Positions 30,165 to 38,938 of a DNA stretch of 64,000 nucleotides are shown here, one piece after another. The notes beneath the pieces are model-generated. The model was not told the origin of the DNA and ran no database searches. It saw only the letters and a program-made list of their open reading frames with translations. The stretch covers positions 124,001 through 188,000 of the forward strand of contig NZ_JADEYH010000003.1 in NCBI RefSeq assembly GCF_017114865.1, written 5' to 3'. Position numbers and translations under genes: made by a program. The first letter of the stretch is position 1, and each line of letters begins with the position of its first letter. The DNA is from Streptomyces verrucosisporus. GTDB taxonomy: Bacteria > Actinomycetota > Actinomycetes > Streptomycetales > Streptomycetaceae.

Positions 30165-30306
30165 GCGGAAGTACTACGCTAGCGGAATCAGGAATCGTCC
30201 CCTCCCCGGCCTCCGGCCGGATCCCGAACCGGGCTCCGGCCGCCGGGGAAGGGCCATCACGAACAGGCCCGCGCGGTCACGCAGCGCATCGACAGGAGAG
30301 TCCCTC

Positions 30307-30564
30307 GTGCCGAAGTCACGGATCCGCAAGAAGGACGAGTTCACGCCGCCGCCGGCGAAGAAGGCCGCGAACATCAGCCTCACCTCGGGGCGGAGCTGGG
30401 TCGCGCCGCTGATGCTGGCGCTGTTCCTGATCGGGCTCGCATGGATCGTCGTCTTCTACGTGACGACGGGTGACCTGCCGGTCCAGTCGCTCGGCAACTG
30501 GAACATCGTGGTGGGCTTCGGCTTCATCGCGGCGGGGTTCGTCGTCTCCACTCAGTGGAAGTAG
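30307..30564 (+). CDS. crgA: cell division protein CrgA
   Basis: 85 residues. A short basic cytoplasmic N-terminus ([15 protein letters not shown]) and two transmembrane helices (about 34-56 and 64-83). CrgA binds FtsZ and division/PBP partners; in Streptomyces it restrains premature septation in aerial hyphae. GTG start with AGGAGA upstream (CATCGACAGGAGAG). A DnaA-box cluster begins 51 bp after its stop. Confidence 0.93.
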   Translation: MPKSRIRKKDEFTPPPAKKAANISLTSGRSWVAPLMLALFLIGLAWIVVFYVTTGDLPVQSLGNWNIVVGFGFIAAGFVVSTQWK

Positions 30565-30614
30565 CCACCGCCGCACCCCCACCACGACCGGGCCGGATCC
30601 ACCCCGAGGCAGCG

Positions 30615-30824
30615 TTATCCACAGGTCTTCCACAGCCCTGGGAAAACTTCAGAAGATCTGTGGATAACTTCTTCAGCCTGTCTGTCGTTATGACCGGTGA
30701 CCCTCGGTGGGCGAGTGGGTTCGACCCCCGTCACCCTGGGGAAACGCCCATGCGCGCGGCCGCCGGGCTCTCGCACCGACGGCCGCCCACACCGTGCACA
30801 AGATCGGTCACCTGCTGTGGATAA
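30615..30824. promoter_or_regulatory. cluster of DnaA boxes between crgA and the rhomboid gene
   Basis: Three perfect TTATCCACA 9-mers: 30615-30623 (plus), 30659-30667 (minus) and 30816-30824 (minus), with weaker copies near 30626 (TCTTCCACA) and 30832 (CCACAG). The 323-bp gap lies between two convergent genes, so it is not a promoter. Clusters of this kind away from oriC titrate DnaA in Streptomyces. Confidence 0.65.
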
Positions 30825-30887
30825 CCTCTGGCCACAGCTTCGTACGCAGCAGCCGGCCGCCGACGGCCTGCGGTCGACGGCCGCCGG

Positions 30888-31784
30888 TCAGCGGCCGAGC
30901 AGTTCCACCGTACGGATCACACAGACGACCGTGATCGCCAGCAGCACCGCGGCCATCGTCCCGTACTGCACCAGCGCGCGCCGGGCCCGCGGGGCGTACA
31001 CCATCGCCCAGGCGATGACCGCCCCCACCACCAGGCCGCCGATGTGCGCCTCCCAGGCGATGTTCGGGACCCTGAAGGTGATGAGCAGGTTGATCGCCAG
31101 CAGCACCAGGATGGGACGCATGTCGTACCGCATCCGCCGCACCAGCACGGCGGTGGCGCCGAACAGCCCGTAGATCGCGCCCGAGGCGCCCAGCGACTCC
31201 TGGTTCTGCGCGGCGAGCAGATACGTCAGCGCGCTGCCGCCCAGCGCGGACAGCAGATACAGCGCCAGGAAGCGCCAGCGGCCCAGCGCCGCCTCCAGCT
31301 GCGGCCCGAGCCACCACAGCGCCAGCATGTTGAAGCCGATGTGCCAGATCTCCTGGTGCAGGAAGGCGGAGGTCAGCATGCGGTGCCACTCGCCGTCCGC
31401 GACCCCGACCCAGTCGGCCGCCGCAGGATCGTAGGCGTAGCCCAACATCGTCAGCGCGCCGAGCAGCGAGCGGTCGTCGGCGGCGAGCACGGCGAAGAAC
31501 ACCGCCACGTTGATCCCCAGCAGCACCTTGGTGACCAGGCGCTGGTCGGCGGCGACGGTGCCGCCCGCCAGGGTGCGCGGCCGGGCGTCGCCCGCGGCGC
31601 GGCCCGCACCGGAACCGCCGCGTACGCACTCGGGGCACTGGTAGCCGACCGAGGCCGGGATCATGCACTCGGGGCAGATCGGCCGGTCGCAGCGGGCGCA
31701 GGAGATACCGGTCTCCCGGTCCGGGTGCCGGTAGCAGCGCGGCATCGCCGGCCGCCCACCGTCCTGCTGCTCCTCCATGGCCAC
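30888..31784 (-). CDS. rhomboid family intramembrane serine protease with N-terminal zinc-finger-like motif
   Basis: 298 residues. N-terminal Cys-rich segment (CYRHPDRETGISCARC, CPECMIP, CPEC) resembling a B-box/zinc ribbon, then six or seven transmembrane helices of the rhomboid fold. Catalytic serine in GASGAIYGLFG (near 203) and histidine in AHIGGLVVGA (near 248). Substrate unknown. Convergent with crgA. Confidence 0.9.
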   Translation of the reverse strand: MAMEEQQDGGRPAMPRCYRHPDRETGISCARCDRPICPECMIPASVGYQCPECVRGGSGAGRAAGDARPRTLAGGTVAADQRLVTKVLLGINVAVFFAVLAADDRSLLGALTMLGYAYDPAAADWVGVADGEWHRMLTSAFLHQEIWHIGFNMLALWWLGPQLEAALGRWRFLALYLLSALGGSALTYLLAAQNQESLGASGAIYGLFGATAVLVRRMRYDMRPILVLLAINLLITFRVPNIAWEAHIGGLVVGAVIAWAMVYAPRARRALVQYGTMAAVLLAITVVCVIRTVELLGR

Positions 31785-31856
31785 CTCAACGCCCCCTCAC
31801 GACGGACACGGCACACCCCGCCCACGGCGGTGGCATACCCACAAGGACGGAGAACA

Positions 31857-31889
31857 CCGCCTTCTTCGTCCTACGGACGAAGAAGGCGG
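31857..31889. terminator. hairpin after the cyclophilin gene
   Basis: 15-base perfect arms (31857-31871 and 31875-31889) with loop TAC, between the cyclophilin stop and the rhomboid start on the minus strand. Confidence 0.7.
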
Positions 31890-31986
31890 CGGGTTCCCGT
31901 CGGACGGCCCGGGAGCGTGGCGCACACGAGGCCGCGCTCCCCGCGACCGGGCTCCGGCCGGCGCTCCCGGCGCCGCTCGGCGCTTC

Positions 31987-32514
31987 TCAGCGCTTCTCGA
32001 TGACCACCGACTCGATCACGACGTCCTGTACCGGGCGGTCGGTGCGCTGGTTGGTCGGGGTGGCCGCGATGGCGTCCACGACCCGCTGCCCCGCCTCGTC
32101 GGCGACCTCGCCGAAGATGGTGTGCTTGCCGGTCAGCCAGGCCGTCGGGGAGACGGTGACGAAGAACTGCGACCCGTTGGTGCCCGGGCCGGCGTTGGCC
32201 ATCGCCAGCAGGTAGGGCTTGTTGAAGGCCAGGTCCGGGTGGAACTCGTCACCGAACTCGTAGCCCGGGCCGCCGGTGCCGTTGCCCAGCGGGTCGCCGC
32301 CCTGGATCATGAAGCCGCTGATCACCCGGTGGAAGACCGTGCCGTCGTACAGCCGGTCCGTGGACTTCTTTCCGGTGGCCGGGTGGGTCCACTCGCGCTT
32401 GCCCTCGGCGAGTTCGACGAAGTTCTTGACCGTCTTCGGCGCATGGTCCGGGAAGAGCCGGATGGTGATGTCGCCCTGGTTGGTCTTCAGGGTGGCGTAG
32501 AGCTGCTCGGCCAC
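31987..32514 (-). CDS. cyclophilin-type peptidyl-prolyl cis-trans isomerase
   Basis: 175 residues, single cyclophilin domain, no signal peptide, so cytoplasmic. VFHRVISGFMIQGGDPLGNG carries the catalytic Arg and the FMIQGGD motif; TNGSQFFVT and GKHTIFGEV complete the active-site set. It accelerates proline isomerisation during folding. Confidence 0.94.
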   Translation of the reverse strand: MAEQLYATLKTNQGDITIRLFPDHAPKTVKNFVELAEGKREWTHPATGKKSTDRLYDGTVFHRVISGFMIQGGDPLGNGTGGPGYEFGDEFHPDLAFNKPYLLAMANAGPGTNGSQFFVTVSPTAWLTGKHTIFGEVADEAGQRVVDAIAATPTNQRTDRPVQDVVIESVVIEKR

Positions 32515-32820
32515 GGTCTACCTTCCGTCTGCACTTTCGGAACCCCCCGATCCTCGCACAGCCGGGCCTCCGGCGCCGTTCGGCGGGGGCCCGGCCGGAC
32601 GGGTCGCGGGAACCGGCGGTCCGCGTGGGCCTCGGGAGCCGGGGGACGGCGTGGACGGAAGCGGGACGAGAAGGGCCGGAGGGCCTCAACCGGAACGGAC
32701 ACCGGAAATACGTCATAGCCCGTATGCCCGTTGAGACATGCCTCGACACTGTTGTGAAGGCATGATCTTCACCATGGGTGGAAGGCGGAAGACACACGCC
32801 ACCGACGAGGAGGAGATCCC
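32515..32820. other. divergent intergenic region with inverted repeat
   Basis: 306 bp between cyclophilin and DUF5324, holding both promoters. CATGCCT (32738-32744) and AGGCATG (32759-32765) form an inverted repeat 14 bp apart, 55 bp before the DUF5324 start; it could be an operator. Nothing else is recognisable. Confidence 0.4.
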
Positions 32821-33483
32821 GTGACCCGCATGGACAGCGTGCGCAGCGCGACCGACAACGCGAGGGGGACCGTGCGGCACGCCGCGGAAGCGGTGGCGCC
32901 GAAGGTGGCCCTCGCGGCCGGACAGGCCCGGTCCACGGTGCGCGGACAGTACGCCGCCCGTGTCGCGCCTCGGCTGGAGCAAGCCCGCGAGACCCTGCCC
33001 CCCGCGGTCGACCAGGCCGCCGCCCGGGCCGCCCACCGCACCCGCGAGGCGGCGCGTACGGCGAGCGAGTACGCGGCCCCCCACGTCGAGGCCGCCCGCG
33101 CCGCGGCCGGCCCGGTACGGGAGGCGGCGGTGGCCCGCTCCACCGCGGCCGTCGCCGCGCTGCGCGGCGAGCTGACCGCCCAGGACATCCGCAAGCTCGC
33201 GCGCCGCAAGGCCCGCCGGGCGAGCAGGGGCCGGGCGTTCAAGCGGCTGATGGTGGTCGGTGTCGTCGCCGGCGGTGTGGCGGCCGTCTGGAAGTGGTGG
33301 GAGAAGCAGTCCAGCCCCGACTGGCTGGTCGAGCCCCCGGCCGCCACCGAGGTCGGCGAGGACGCGGCCGTCATGGAGGGCACCGGGTCCGCCGAGCCGA
33401 AGGCCGGGGCCGGGGCGACGGCCGCCCAGACCGACACCCAGGGAATCTCGTCGGAGGCCGCCCCGTCGGACGAGGAGCGCTGA
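32821..33483 (+). CDS. DUF5324 family protein
   Basis: 220 residues, GTG start behind GAGGAGAT. Ala/Arg-rich helical N-terminal part (MDSVRSATDNARGTVRHAAE), resembling apolipoprotein-like amphipathic repeats, then one short hydrophobic segment (about 142-158, LMVVGVVAGGVAAVWKWW) and an acidic tail. Actinobacterial family of unknown function, probably membrane-associated. Confidence 0.8.
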   Translation: MTRMDSVRSATDNARGTVRHAAEAVAPKVALAAGQARSTVRGQYAARVAPRLEQARETLPPAVDQAAARAAHRTREAARTASEYAAPHVEAARAAAGPVREAAVARSTAAVAALRGELTAQDIRKLARRKARRASRGRAFKRLMVVGVVAGGVAAVWKWWEKQSSPDWLVEPPAATEVGEDAAVMEGTGSAEPKAGAGATAAQTDTQGISSEAAPSDEER

Positions 33484-33565
33484 CGGCGCCGGCGTCCGTC
33501 CCCCTCCGGCGGGGGCGGCCCGTCGCCCACCTCACGAGAGCCGCGCGAAGCGGCACGGCATGCGA

Positions 33566-33611
33566 CAGGCCCGGTGCCGCGGAATCCGTGGATTCCGCGG
33601 CACCGGGCCTG
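33566..33611. terminator. very long perfect hairpin between DUF5324 and tRNA-Ala
   Basis: 21-base perfect arms (33566-33586 and 33591-33611) with a 4-base loop. It ends 8 bp from the 3' end of the convergent tRNA-Ala, so it can serve both directions. Confidence 0.8.
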
Positions 33612-33618
33612 TGCGGTG

Positions 33619-33691
33619 TGGAGCTTAGGGGAGTCGAACCCCTGACATCTGCCATGCAAAGACAGCGCTCTACCAACTGAGCTAAAGCCCC
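33619..33691 (-). tRNA. tRNA-Ala (anticodon TGC)
   Basis: 73 nt. Acceptor GGGGCTT/AAGCTCC includes the G3:U70 pair that defines tRNA-Ala. Anticodon stem CTGTC/GGCAG with loop TTTGCAT (anticodon TGC). T loop GGTTCGACTCC. Discriminator A; CCA not encoded. Confidence 0.95.
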
Positions 33692-33821
33692 GCCATGGAA
33701 CAGAGTACCCAATGCCCCGGGTTGGTTCCGACCGGGTATCGCTCCGCGTACGCCGCCTCCGTAGGATGCTCCGAAAGTTCGCTCCAGCGAAGCGGACCCG
33801 GGGAGATCAGGGGAGAGAGCG

Positions 33822-34373
33822 ATGGACGCAGCACAGCAGGAGGCGACCGCCCGGGCGAGAGAACTGCAGAGCCAGTGGTACGGCGAACCGCTGGGCACCC
33901 TCTTCCGCAGGCTCATCGACGACCTCGGCCTCAACCAGGCACGGCTGGCCACGGTGCTCGGCCTCTCGGCCCCCATGCTCTCCCAGCTGATGAGCGGCCA
34001 GCGGGCGAAGATCGGCAATCCCGCCGTCGTCCAGCGGGTCCAGGCGCTGCAGGAACTGGCCGCCGAGGTCAGCAAGGGCACCGTCACCGCGGCCGAGGCC
34101 ACCCAGCGCATGGACGAGATCCGCCGCACCGCCGGCGGCAACGTGCTGACCTCCTCCACCCATGTCACCCCCTCCGGCGGCCAGGCCACCACCGTCAAAC
34201 GCGTCGTACGCGAGATCCAGGCGCTGCTGCGCTCGGTCGCGGACGCGGCCGACATCATCGACGCCTCCGACTCCCTCGCCGAAAGCCACCCGGAGCTGGC
34301 AGAGTTCCTGAGGGTGTACGGCGCGGGCAAGACCGCCGACGCGGTCCGGCACTACGAGGCGCACCAGGCCTGA
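33822..34373 (+). CDS. HTH DNA-binding protein
   Basis: 183 residues. A Cro/C1-like helix-turn-helix sits at about 26-65 (FRRLIDDLGLNQARLATVLG and LSAPMLSQLMSGQRAKIGNP). The rest is helical with no recognised ligand domain. ATG with GGGAGAGAG upstream. It is followed after 66 bp by a Ser/Thr kinase on the same strand, and the pair may be functionally linked; the target is unknown. Confidence 0.8.
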   Translation: MDAAQQEATARARELQSQWYGEPLGTLFRRLIDDLGLNQARLATVLGLSAPMLSQLMSGQRAKIGNPAVVQRVQALQELAAEVSKGTVTAAEATQRMDEIRRTAGGNVLTSSTHVTPSGGQATTVKRVVREIQALLRSVADAADIIDASDSLAESHPELAEFLRVYGAGKTADAVRHYEAHQA

Positions 34374-34439
34374 GAACGGCGGCGGCCGGCCGGCGGGACG
34401 GGCAACCGACGGGTACAGGGACGAGGCGGGCACAGCGCG

Positions 34440-35834
34440 ATGGGCGAGGTCTTCGCGGGTCGGTACGAACTGGTCGACCCGATCGGACGCGGCGGCGTGG
34501 GCGCGGTCTGGCGCACCTGGGACCACCGGCGCAGGCGCTACGTGGCCGCCAAGGTCCTCCAGCAGAGCGACGCGCACACCCTGCTGCGGTTCGTCCGCGA
34601 GCAGGCGCTGCGCATCGACCACCCCCACGTTCTGGCCCCGTCGAGCTGGGCCGCCGACGACGACAAGGTCCTGTTCACCATGGACCTGGTACGCGGCGGG
34701 TCGCTCGCCCACCTCATCGGCGACTACGGCCCCCTGCCCCCGGTGTATGTGTGCACACTGCTCGACCAGCTGCTCTCGGGACTCTCCGCGGTGCACGCCG
34801 AGGACGTGGTGCACCGCGACATCAAGCCCGCCAACATCCTGCTGGAGGCCACCGGCACCGGCCGGCCCCATCTGCGGCTGTCCGACTTCGGCATCTCGAT
34901 GCGCAAGGGCGAACCGCGGCTGACCGAGGCCGACTACGTGGTCGGCACCCCCGGCTACTTCGCCCCCGAGCAGCTGATGGGCGCCGAGCCGGACTTCCCC
35001 GCCGACCTGTACGCGGTCGGGCTGGTGGCCCTGTACCTGCTGGCCGGCCGCAAGCCCGACTCCCAGGCGCTGGTGGAGGCGTATGTCCACGGAGTGCCGC
35101 CCGCGCCGCAGGACATCCCCGAGCCGCTGTGGCAGGTGCTGGGCACCCTGCTGCACCCCGACCCGGAAGCACGCTTCCGTACGGCGACGGGCGTGCGCAG
35201 GGCGCTGGCGTCCGCCGCGGAGATGCTGTCGGCGGACGCCACGGCGGAGCAGGAGGCCGTGGAGGTCTTCGACCAGATCGGTCCGCTGCCGCCGGGGTTC
35301 GGGCCGGAGGGGCCGGAGAACCGGGAGGACCCGCAGGAGGCCCGGCCTCCCGGGGACACCGGGGATCCGGGGGAGCCCGGGCGGGGGCCGCGGGGCGGGA
35401 GCGGGGAAGGCCCGCGGGCAGAGGCGTTCCCGGTCTCCGACACCGGGAGCTTCCACCTTCCCCCGCCCGTGCGGGCACACCCCCAGGAACCGCCGCAGGC
35501 CCCGCCGTTCCCGGCGCCGGCTCCGCCGGCGGCCCCGGCCCACGCGCCGGCGCAGGAGACCACGCAGACGTCTCCCGGAGCCCCCGCCCAGCCGTACGCG
35601 TATCCGCAGCCGTACTCGCAACCGCACCTCACCGGCATGCCGACGCAGCCGACCCAGCAGACCCAGCCCTACACGACGGCCCGGCCGCCCGCCCCCGCAG
35701 GGCCCGCGGACGCCGGGCACCGCGCCCCCGCGGCGCGCAGGCCGGGGCCACCCCCGAAGGTGGCGGCTTCGCTCCTGGTGCTGGCCCTGGTCCTCATCGC
35801 CGTCGGCGTCTGGGCTCTGACCCAGGCGCCCTGA
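34440..35834 (+). CDS. Ser/Thr protein kinase with C-terminal membrane anchor
   Basis: 464 residues. Kinase domain (about 8-265): GRGGVGAVW, VAAKVL, HRDIKPANILL, DFGIS and GTPGYFAPEQ are all present, so it should be active. A Pro/Gln-rich linker of about 170 residues follows, then one transmembrane helix at the very C-terminus (about 441-460) with only three residues beyond. There is therefore no external sensor, unlike PknB; input must come from the cytoplasm or membrane partners. Confidence 0.9.
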   Translation: MGEVFAGRYELVDPIGRGGVGAVWRTWDHRRRRYVAAKVLQQSDAHTLLRFVREQALRIDHPHVLAPSSWAADDDKVLFTMDLVRGGSLAHLIGDYGPLPPVYVCTLLDQLLSGLSAVHAEDVVHRDIKPANILLEATGTGRPHLRLSDFGISMRKGEPRLTEADYVVGTPGYFAPEQLMGAEPDFPADLYAVGLVALYLLAGRKPDSQALVEAYVHGVPPAPQDIPEPLWQVLGTLLHPDPEARFRTATGVRRALASAAEMLSADATAEQEAVEVFDQIGPLPPGFGPEGPENREDPQEARPPGDTGDPGEPGRGPRGGSGEGPRAEAFPVSDTGSFHLPPPVRAHPQEPPQAPPFPAPAPPAAPAHAPAQETTQTSPGAPAQPYAYPQPYSQPHLTGMPTQPTQQTQPYTTARPPAPAGPADAGHRAPAARRPGPPPKVAASLLVLALVLIAVGVWALTQAP

Positions 35835-35862
35835 AGCCCCGGAGCACGCCCCGGGGTTTCAG
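35831..35862. terminator. hairpin overlapping the kinase stop codon
   Basis: 12-base arms (35831-35842 and 35851-35862) with one G-T pair, between convergent genes; it includes the kinase TGA. Confidence 0.65.
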
Positions 35863-35870
35863 GGCGGCCC

Positions 35871-37190
35871 TCAGGCACGGGCCGCGCTCCGGCGGGCGAG
35901 GACCGTCCACAGGCCGAGCCCCAGGATCAGCGCGGTGCCGGAGCCGATCCCGGCCCAGCCCAGCAGCCGCAGGGTCTCCCCACTCTCCGCGGCCGACCGG
36001 TTCAGCCCCTCGGCCGCGGCCTCGCGGTCGTCCTCGGTGACCCCGAAGCCGGCCTTCTCGGCGTCCCCGTCGTACTCGGGGCCGGCCTCCGGCTCGCCCG
36101 CGATCGTGGTGCGCAGCACCACCGGCACCGTGCCGTCGACGGACTCGGCCAGCTTTCCGTTCGCGTGCACCGCGATGTAGTACCAGCCGGCGAAGCGCGT
36201 CCCGCCGAGTTCCGTGCCGCCGTCGAAGCGGTTGGCGAAGGCGACGCGCTGTCCGTCCAGCCGGTACGCGGCGGGCTGGTCGGGCCGGTAGCCCACGCCG
36301 TCGGTGCCGATCCGCCCGCGGGCGGTGTTGTAGAAGTCCACCCGGAAGGCGCCGCTGACGTACGGGGCGCTGTCCCCCTTGGCCTTGGCGGTGCCGAACT
36401 CCACCTGGGTGTGGAGCCGCTGGCCCCAGTCGAGCGGCACCTTGTAGAAGCGGGTCTCGCCGGGCCGCAGCCGGTCCCTCCAGTTGCCCTCGCCCATGCC
36501 GGGCGCGTCGTTGAAGCCGGTGCCGCCCTCGATGGGCCTGGCCTCCCCCTCCGGCACCCCCGGCGGGCTCGGCGTCGCGGCGTCGGGTGCGGCCTCGGAC
36601 GGGCCGCCGGAGGCCGGGTTCCGCAGCCCCGGCTCCCGCATGAAGGAGATCTCCAGCGGCCAGCGTCCGGCGTCGGCGGTCTCGTGGCTGTCCCGCTCCA
36701 CGGAGAAGTGGTAGACGCCGGGCTCCTGGCAGTAGCCGTCCTTCTTGATCATGCGCCCGGCGAGGTCGGCGATCGGTCTGGCCGTGTCCTCGGAGCCGAA
36801 GCTCACGTCCCCGTCACCGCAGTCGGTGCCGTCCGCCGCCTCCAGGGAGACCTCGATGCCGTCCATGCTCTTGACCCGGCTGCCCGGCTCGGGCAGGGCG
36901 GTCGCGGAGATCCAGACGTTGGACTCGCCGTCCAGCGTGACGCTGTAGTACCTGCGCTCGCCCGGCCCGATGTCGTCGGTGTGGAAGCCCGGTTCGATGG
37001 CCGGCCCGTGGGCGCTGCTCTCCTCGCCCTCGACGCGCTGGGCGCCCGGGGCCGTCTCGTACGCGGGCAGGTCATCCGGTCCGGCCGACTGCGCGGCCGC
37101 GGCCGGGCCCGGCAGTGCCGCGGCCGCGCACAGTGCCGCCGCGGCGGCCAGTGAACTCCTCATCCTGCTTCCCGCCCGCCCCTTCACCAT
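35871..37190 (-). CDS. secreted, C-terminally membrane-anchored protein of unknown function
   Basis: 439 residues. Signal peptide (MRSSLAAAAALCAAAALPGP), a large external part with repeated beta-rich segments (IGPGERRYYSVTLDGESNVW and LRPGETRFYKVPLDWGQ, reminiscent of bacterial pre-peptidase folds), then a transmembrane helix (about 410-432) and a basic tail. Its C-terminal half resembles the decayed gene just upstream (37308-38741), which carried an additional VWA domain; the two may once have acted together. Confidence 0.8.
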   Translation of the reverse strand: MVKGRAGSRMRSSLAAAAALCAAAALPGPAAAAQSAGPDDLPAYETAPGAQRVEGEESSAHGPAIEPGFHTDDIGPGERRYYSVTLDGESNVWISATALPEPGSRVKSMDGIEVSLEAADGTDCGDGDVSFGSEDTARPIADLAGRMIKKDGYCQEPGVYHFSVERDSHETADAGRWPLEISFMREPGLRNPASGGPSEAAPDAATPSPPGVPEGEARPIEGGTGFNDAPGMGEGNWRDRLRPGETRFYKVPLDWGQRLHTQVEFGTAKAKGDSAPYVSGAFRVDFYNTARGRIGTDGVGYRPDQPAAYRLDGQRVAFANRFDGGTELGGTRFAGWYYIAVHANGKLAESVDGTVPVVLRTTIAGEPEAGPEYDGDAEKAGFGVTEDDREAAAEGLNRSAAESGETLRLLGWAGIGSGTALILGLGLWTVLARRSAARA

Positions 37191-37307
37191 GCGCCACCCT
37201 CCGTCTCGCCGTTCGCCGTCCCGCCGGCGCCGCCGTACACGCCACCGCGTGCCCGCGCGAGCGCGTGTACCGCGTGCACACGGCCGCCTGCGCGATCGCC
37301 GGCGCCG

Positions 37308-38741
37308 TCACCGCCCCGGCCGCCGCGGCGACGGCCGGACCGGACCGGACCATCCTGCACCGCCGGGGCCCGTTCCGTCCCGGGCGGCCCCCGCTTCCTC
37401 GCGCGCACCCACGCCGTCATGCCCGCTGTCGCGCTCGCGTACGGCGGGCGCGCCGTGCTCCGGTCCGGCCTTCTCCTCGCCGGTCACCGCCACGCGCAGC
37501 ACGAAAACGACGGCGACGTTCTCGGCGAGTCCGGCGGCGGGCGCCGTTGAAGCCGGTGCCGCCCCCGACGTCGCGAGGCGGGCCGGTGGGCAGGGGCGCG
37601 TCCTCGCCGCCCGCGCCGTAGTCGGGTTCGGAGTGCGCCGGCACGGTGCCCTCCGCGAGGGGCTTCTCGGTGGCGAGGAGCAGTTCGAAGGGCTACCGGC
37701 CCCGGTCGGAGTCCTCGTGCGAGCGCCGTTCGACCCTCAGCGGATAGCGGCCCGCCCCGTCGCAGGCCCGGTCTCCGCCGGTCGAGGGGATCCGGCTGAC
37801 GGCGGCGGTGACCGGCATGGCTCCGGCGTTCCGGCCGAAGTACCGCCAGGTGCTGCCGCACCGCGGCCGGTGCCTCTCGTCCTGGACGAGGGTGAGCCGG
37901 AGGCCGTCCATGGAGGCGACCGGCACCCCGGCCGGGGCACGGCCGTCACGGCGAGGTCGTCGGCCGTCCGTCCGCCGGTGATCCGCTCGCCCTCCATGCG
38001 GTAGCCGTCGGCGGACAGCCGCGGGACGCGCTGGAGCCGGCGGGCCAGCGCGCCGACGTCGGGCGCGTCGTAGTACGAGCCGTGGCCGGCCCGGGCGATG
38101 CACTCCAGCTGCTCGCGGGCCTTCCCGTCCACCTGGAAGCCGATGGCGTCGCTCCGCGGGGTCCCCGAGGACCCCGCGGACCCCGACGAGCGCCCCTGTC
38201 CGCCGAGTTCGGCGGCGACCTCACACGGGTCGGGGGTGCCGCAGGTGTCCTCGCCGTCGGAGACCAGCGGGATCGTACGGCGGTCCGGGGAACCTCCGGA
38301 CGCCCCGGGCAGGTCCTCGGCCGCTCTGCGCGGCGCCGGACCGATGGGGGCGTCCCCCCTGGGCTCCACCTCGGCGACGACGCGTTCGACCGCGGCGCGG
38401 TCCAGCGGCTCCACCGGTCGCACCAGGCGGGTGTCGGTGCACCCCGCCTCCCGGTCCGCGCCGTATACCCGCAGACCGGTGGGGTGTCCGCCGGGGAGCG
38501 CGTCGACGACCGCGCCCACGGCGCGGCGGGCGGACTCGATACGGGTGCCGTCCGAGCCGTCGTCCTCGGCCATCGAGCCGGAGGAGTCCAGCACCATCAC
38601 CAGCGATGCGTTGTCTTCCGCAACCGTCTGCGGCACTGCGGGAGCCCCGCGGGGAGCCGCGGCGGCGAGCGGTGACGCGATCAGCGCCAGGTGTGTCCCG
38701 CGGCTCAGCAATGCGGCCGTGCGGCGGTGGAGTCGCGCCAT
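37308..38741 (-). pseudogene. decayed VWA-domain secreted protein gene
   Basis: Starts with a signal peptide at 38741 and a von Willebrand A domain with MIDAS residues (VMVLDSSGSMAED, VSDGEDTCG). After AVTAVPRPG the homologous sequence jumps frame (around 37930) to VPVASMDGLRLTLVQDE. It then hits TAG at 37693-37695, where the intact neighbour has Trp in GRWPLE; here it would read GRW-PFELLL. After GGGTGFNGA (about 37548) an internal stretch is missing and similarity resumes in a third frame as LAENVAVVFVLRVAVTGEEK. Two frame changes, a nonsense codon and a deletion make this a true pseudogene, not one sequencing error. Confidence 0.85.
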
Positions 38742-38887
38742 GTGCCTTCGTCACTCTCGGGCGCGCCTCTCGGGTCGGCTTCGCGGAAGCATCGCATTCA
38801 TTTGCTAACGCGTGCACCAAGGCGGTTGCCGTCGCGGTCCCGCGACATGTGCGCACCCACCGGCCCGCCCGGACACCCGAGGACGGC

Positions 38888-38918
38888 GAAGCCCCGGCCG
38901 GAAACCGGCCGGGGCTTC
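38888..38918. terminator. strong hairpin downstream of the DLW-39 gene
   Basis: 14-base perfect arms (38888-38901 and 38905-38918) with loop AAA, 21 bp past the stop of the small minus-strand gene. Confidence 0.8.
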
Positions 38919-38938
38919 GCTCGAAGTACCTGTTGCTC

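Noticed and set aside
34440..35834. Second PknB with PASTA repeats
   Set aside because: The C-terminal part is Pro/Gln-rich and ends in a membrane helix; no PASTA sequence is present.
37917..37960. Frameshift in the VWA gene as a sequencing error
   Set aside because: A single frame change in a GC run could be an error, but the separate TAG and internal deletion downstream make decay the better explanation.
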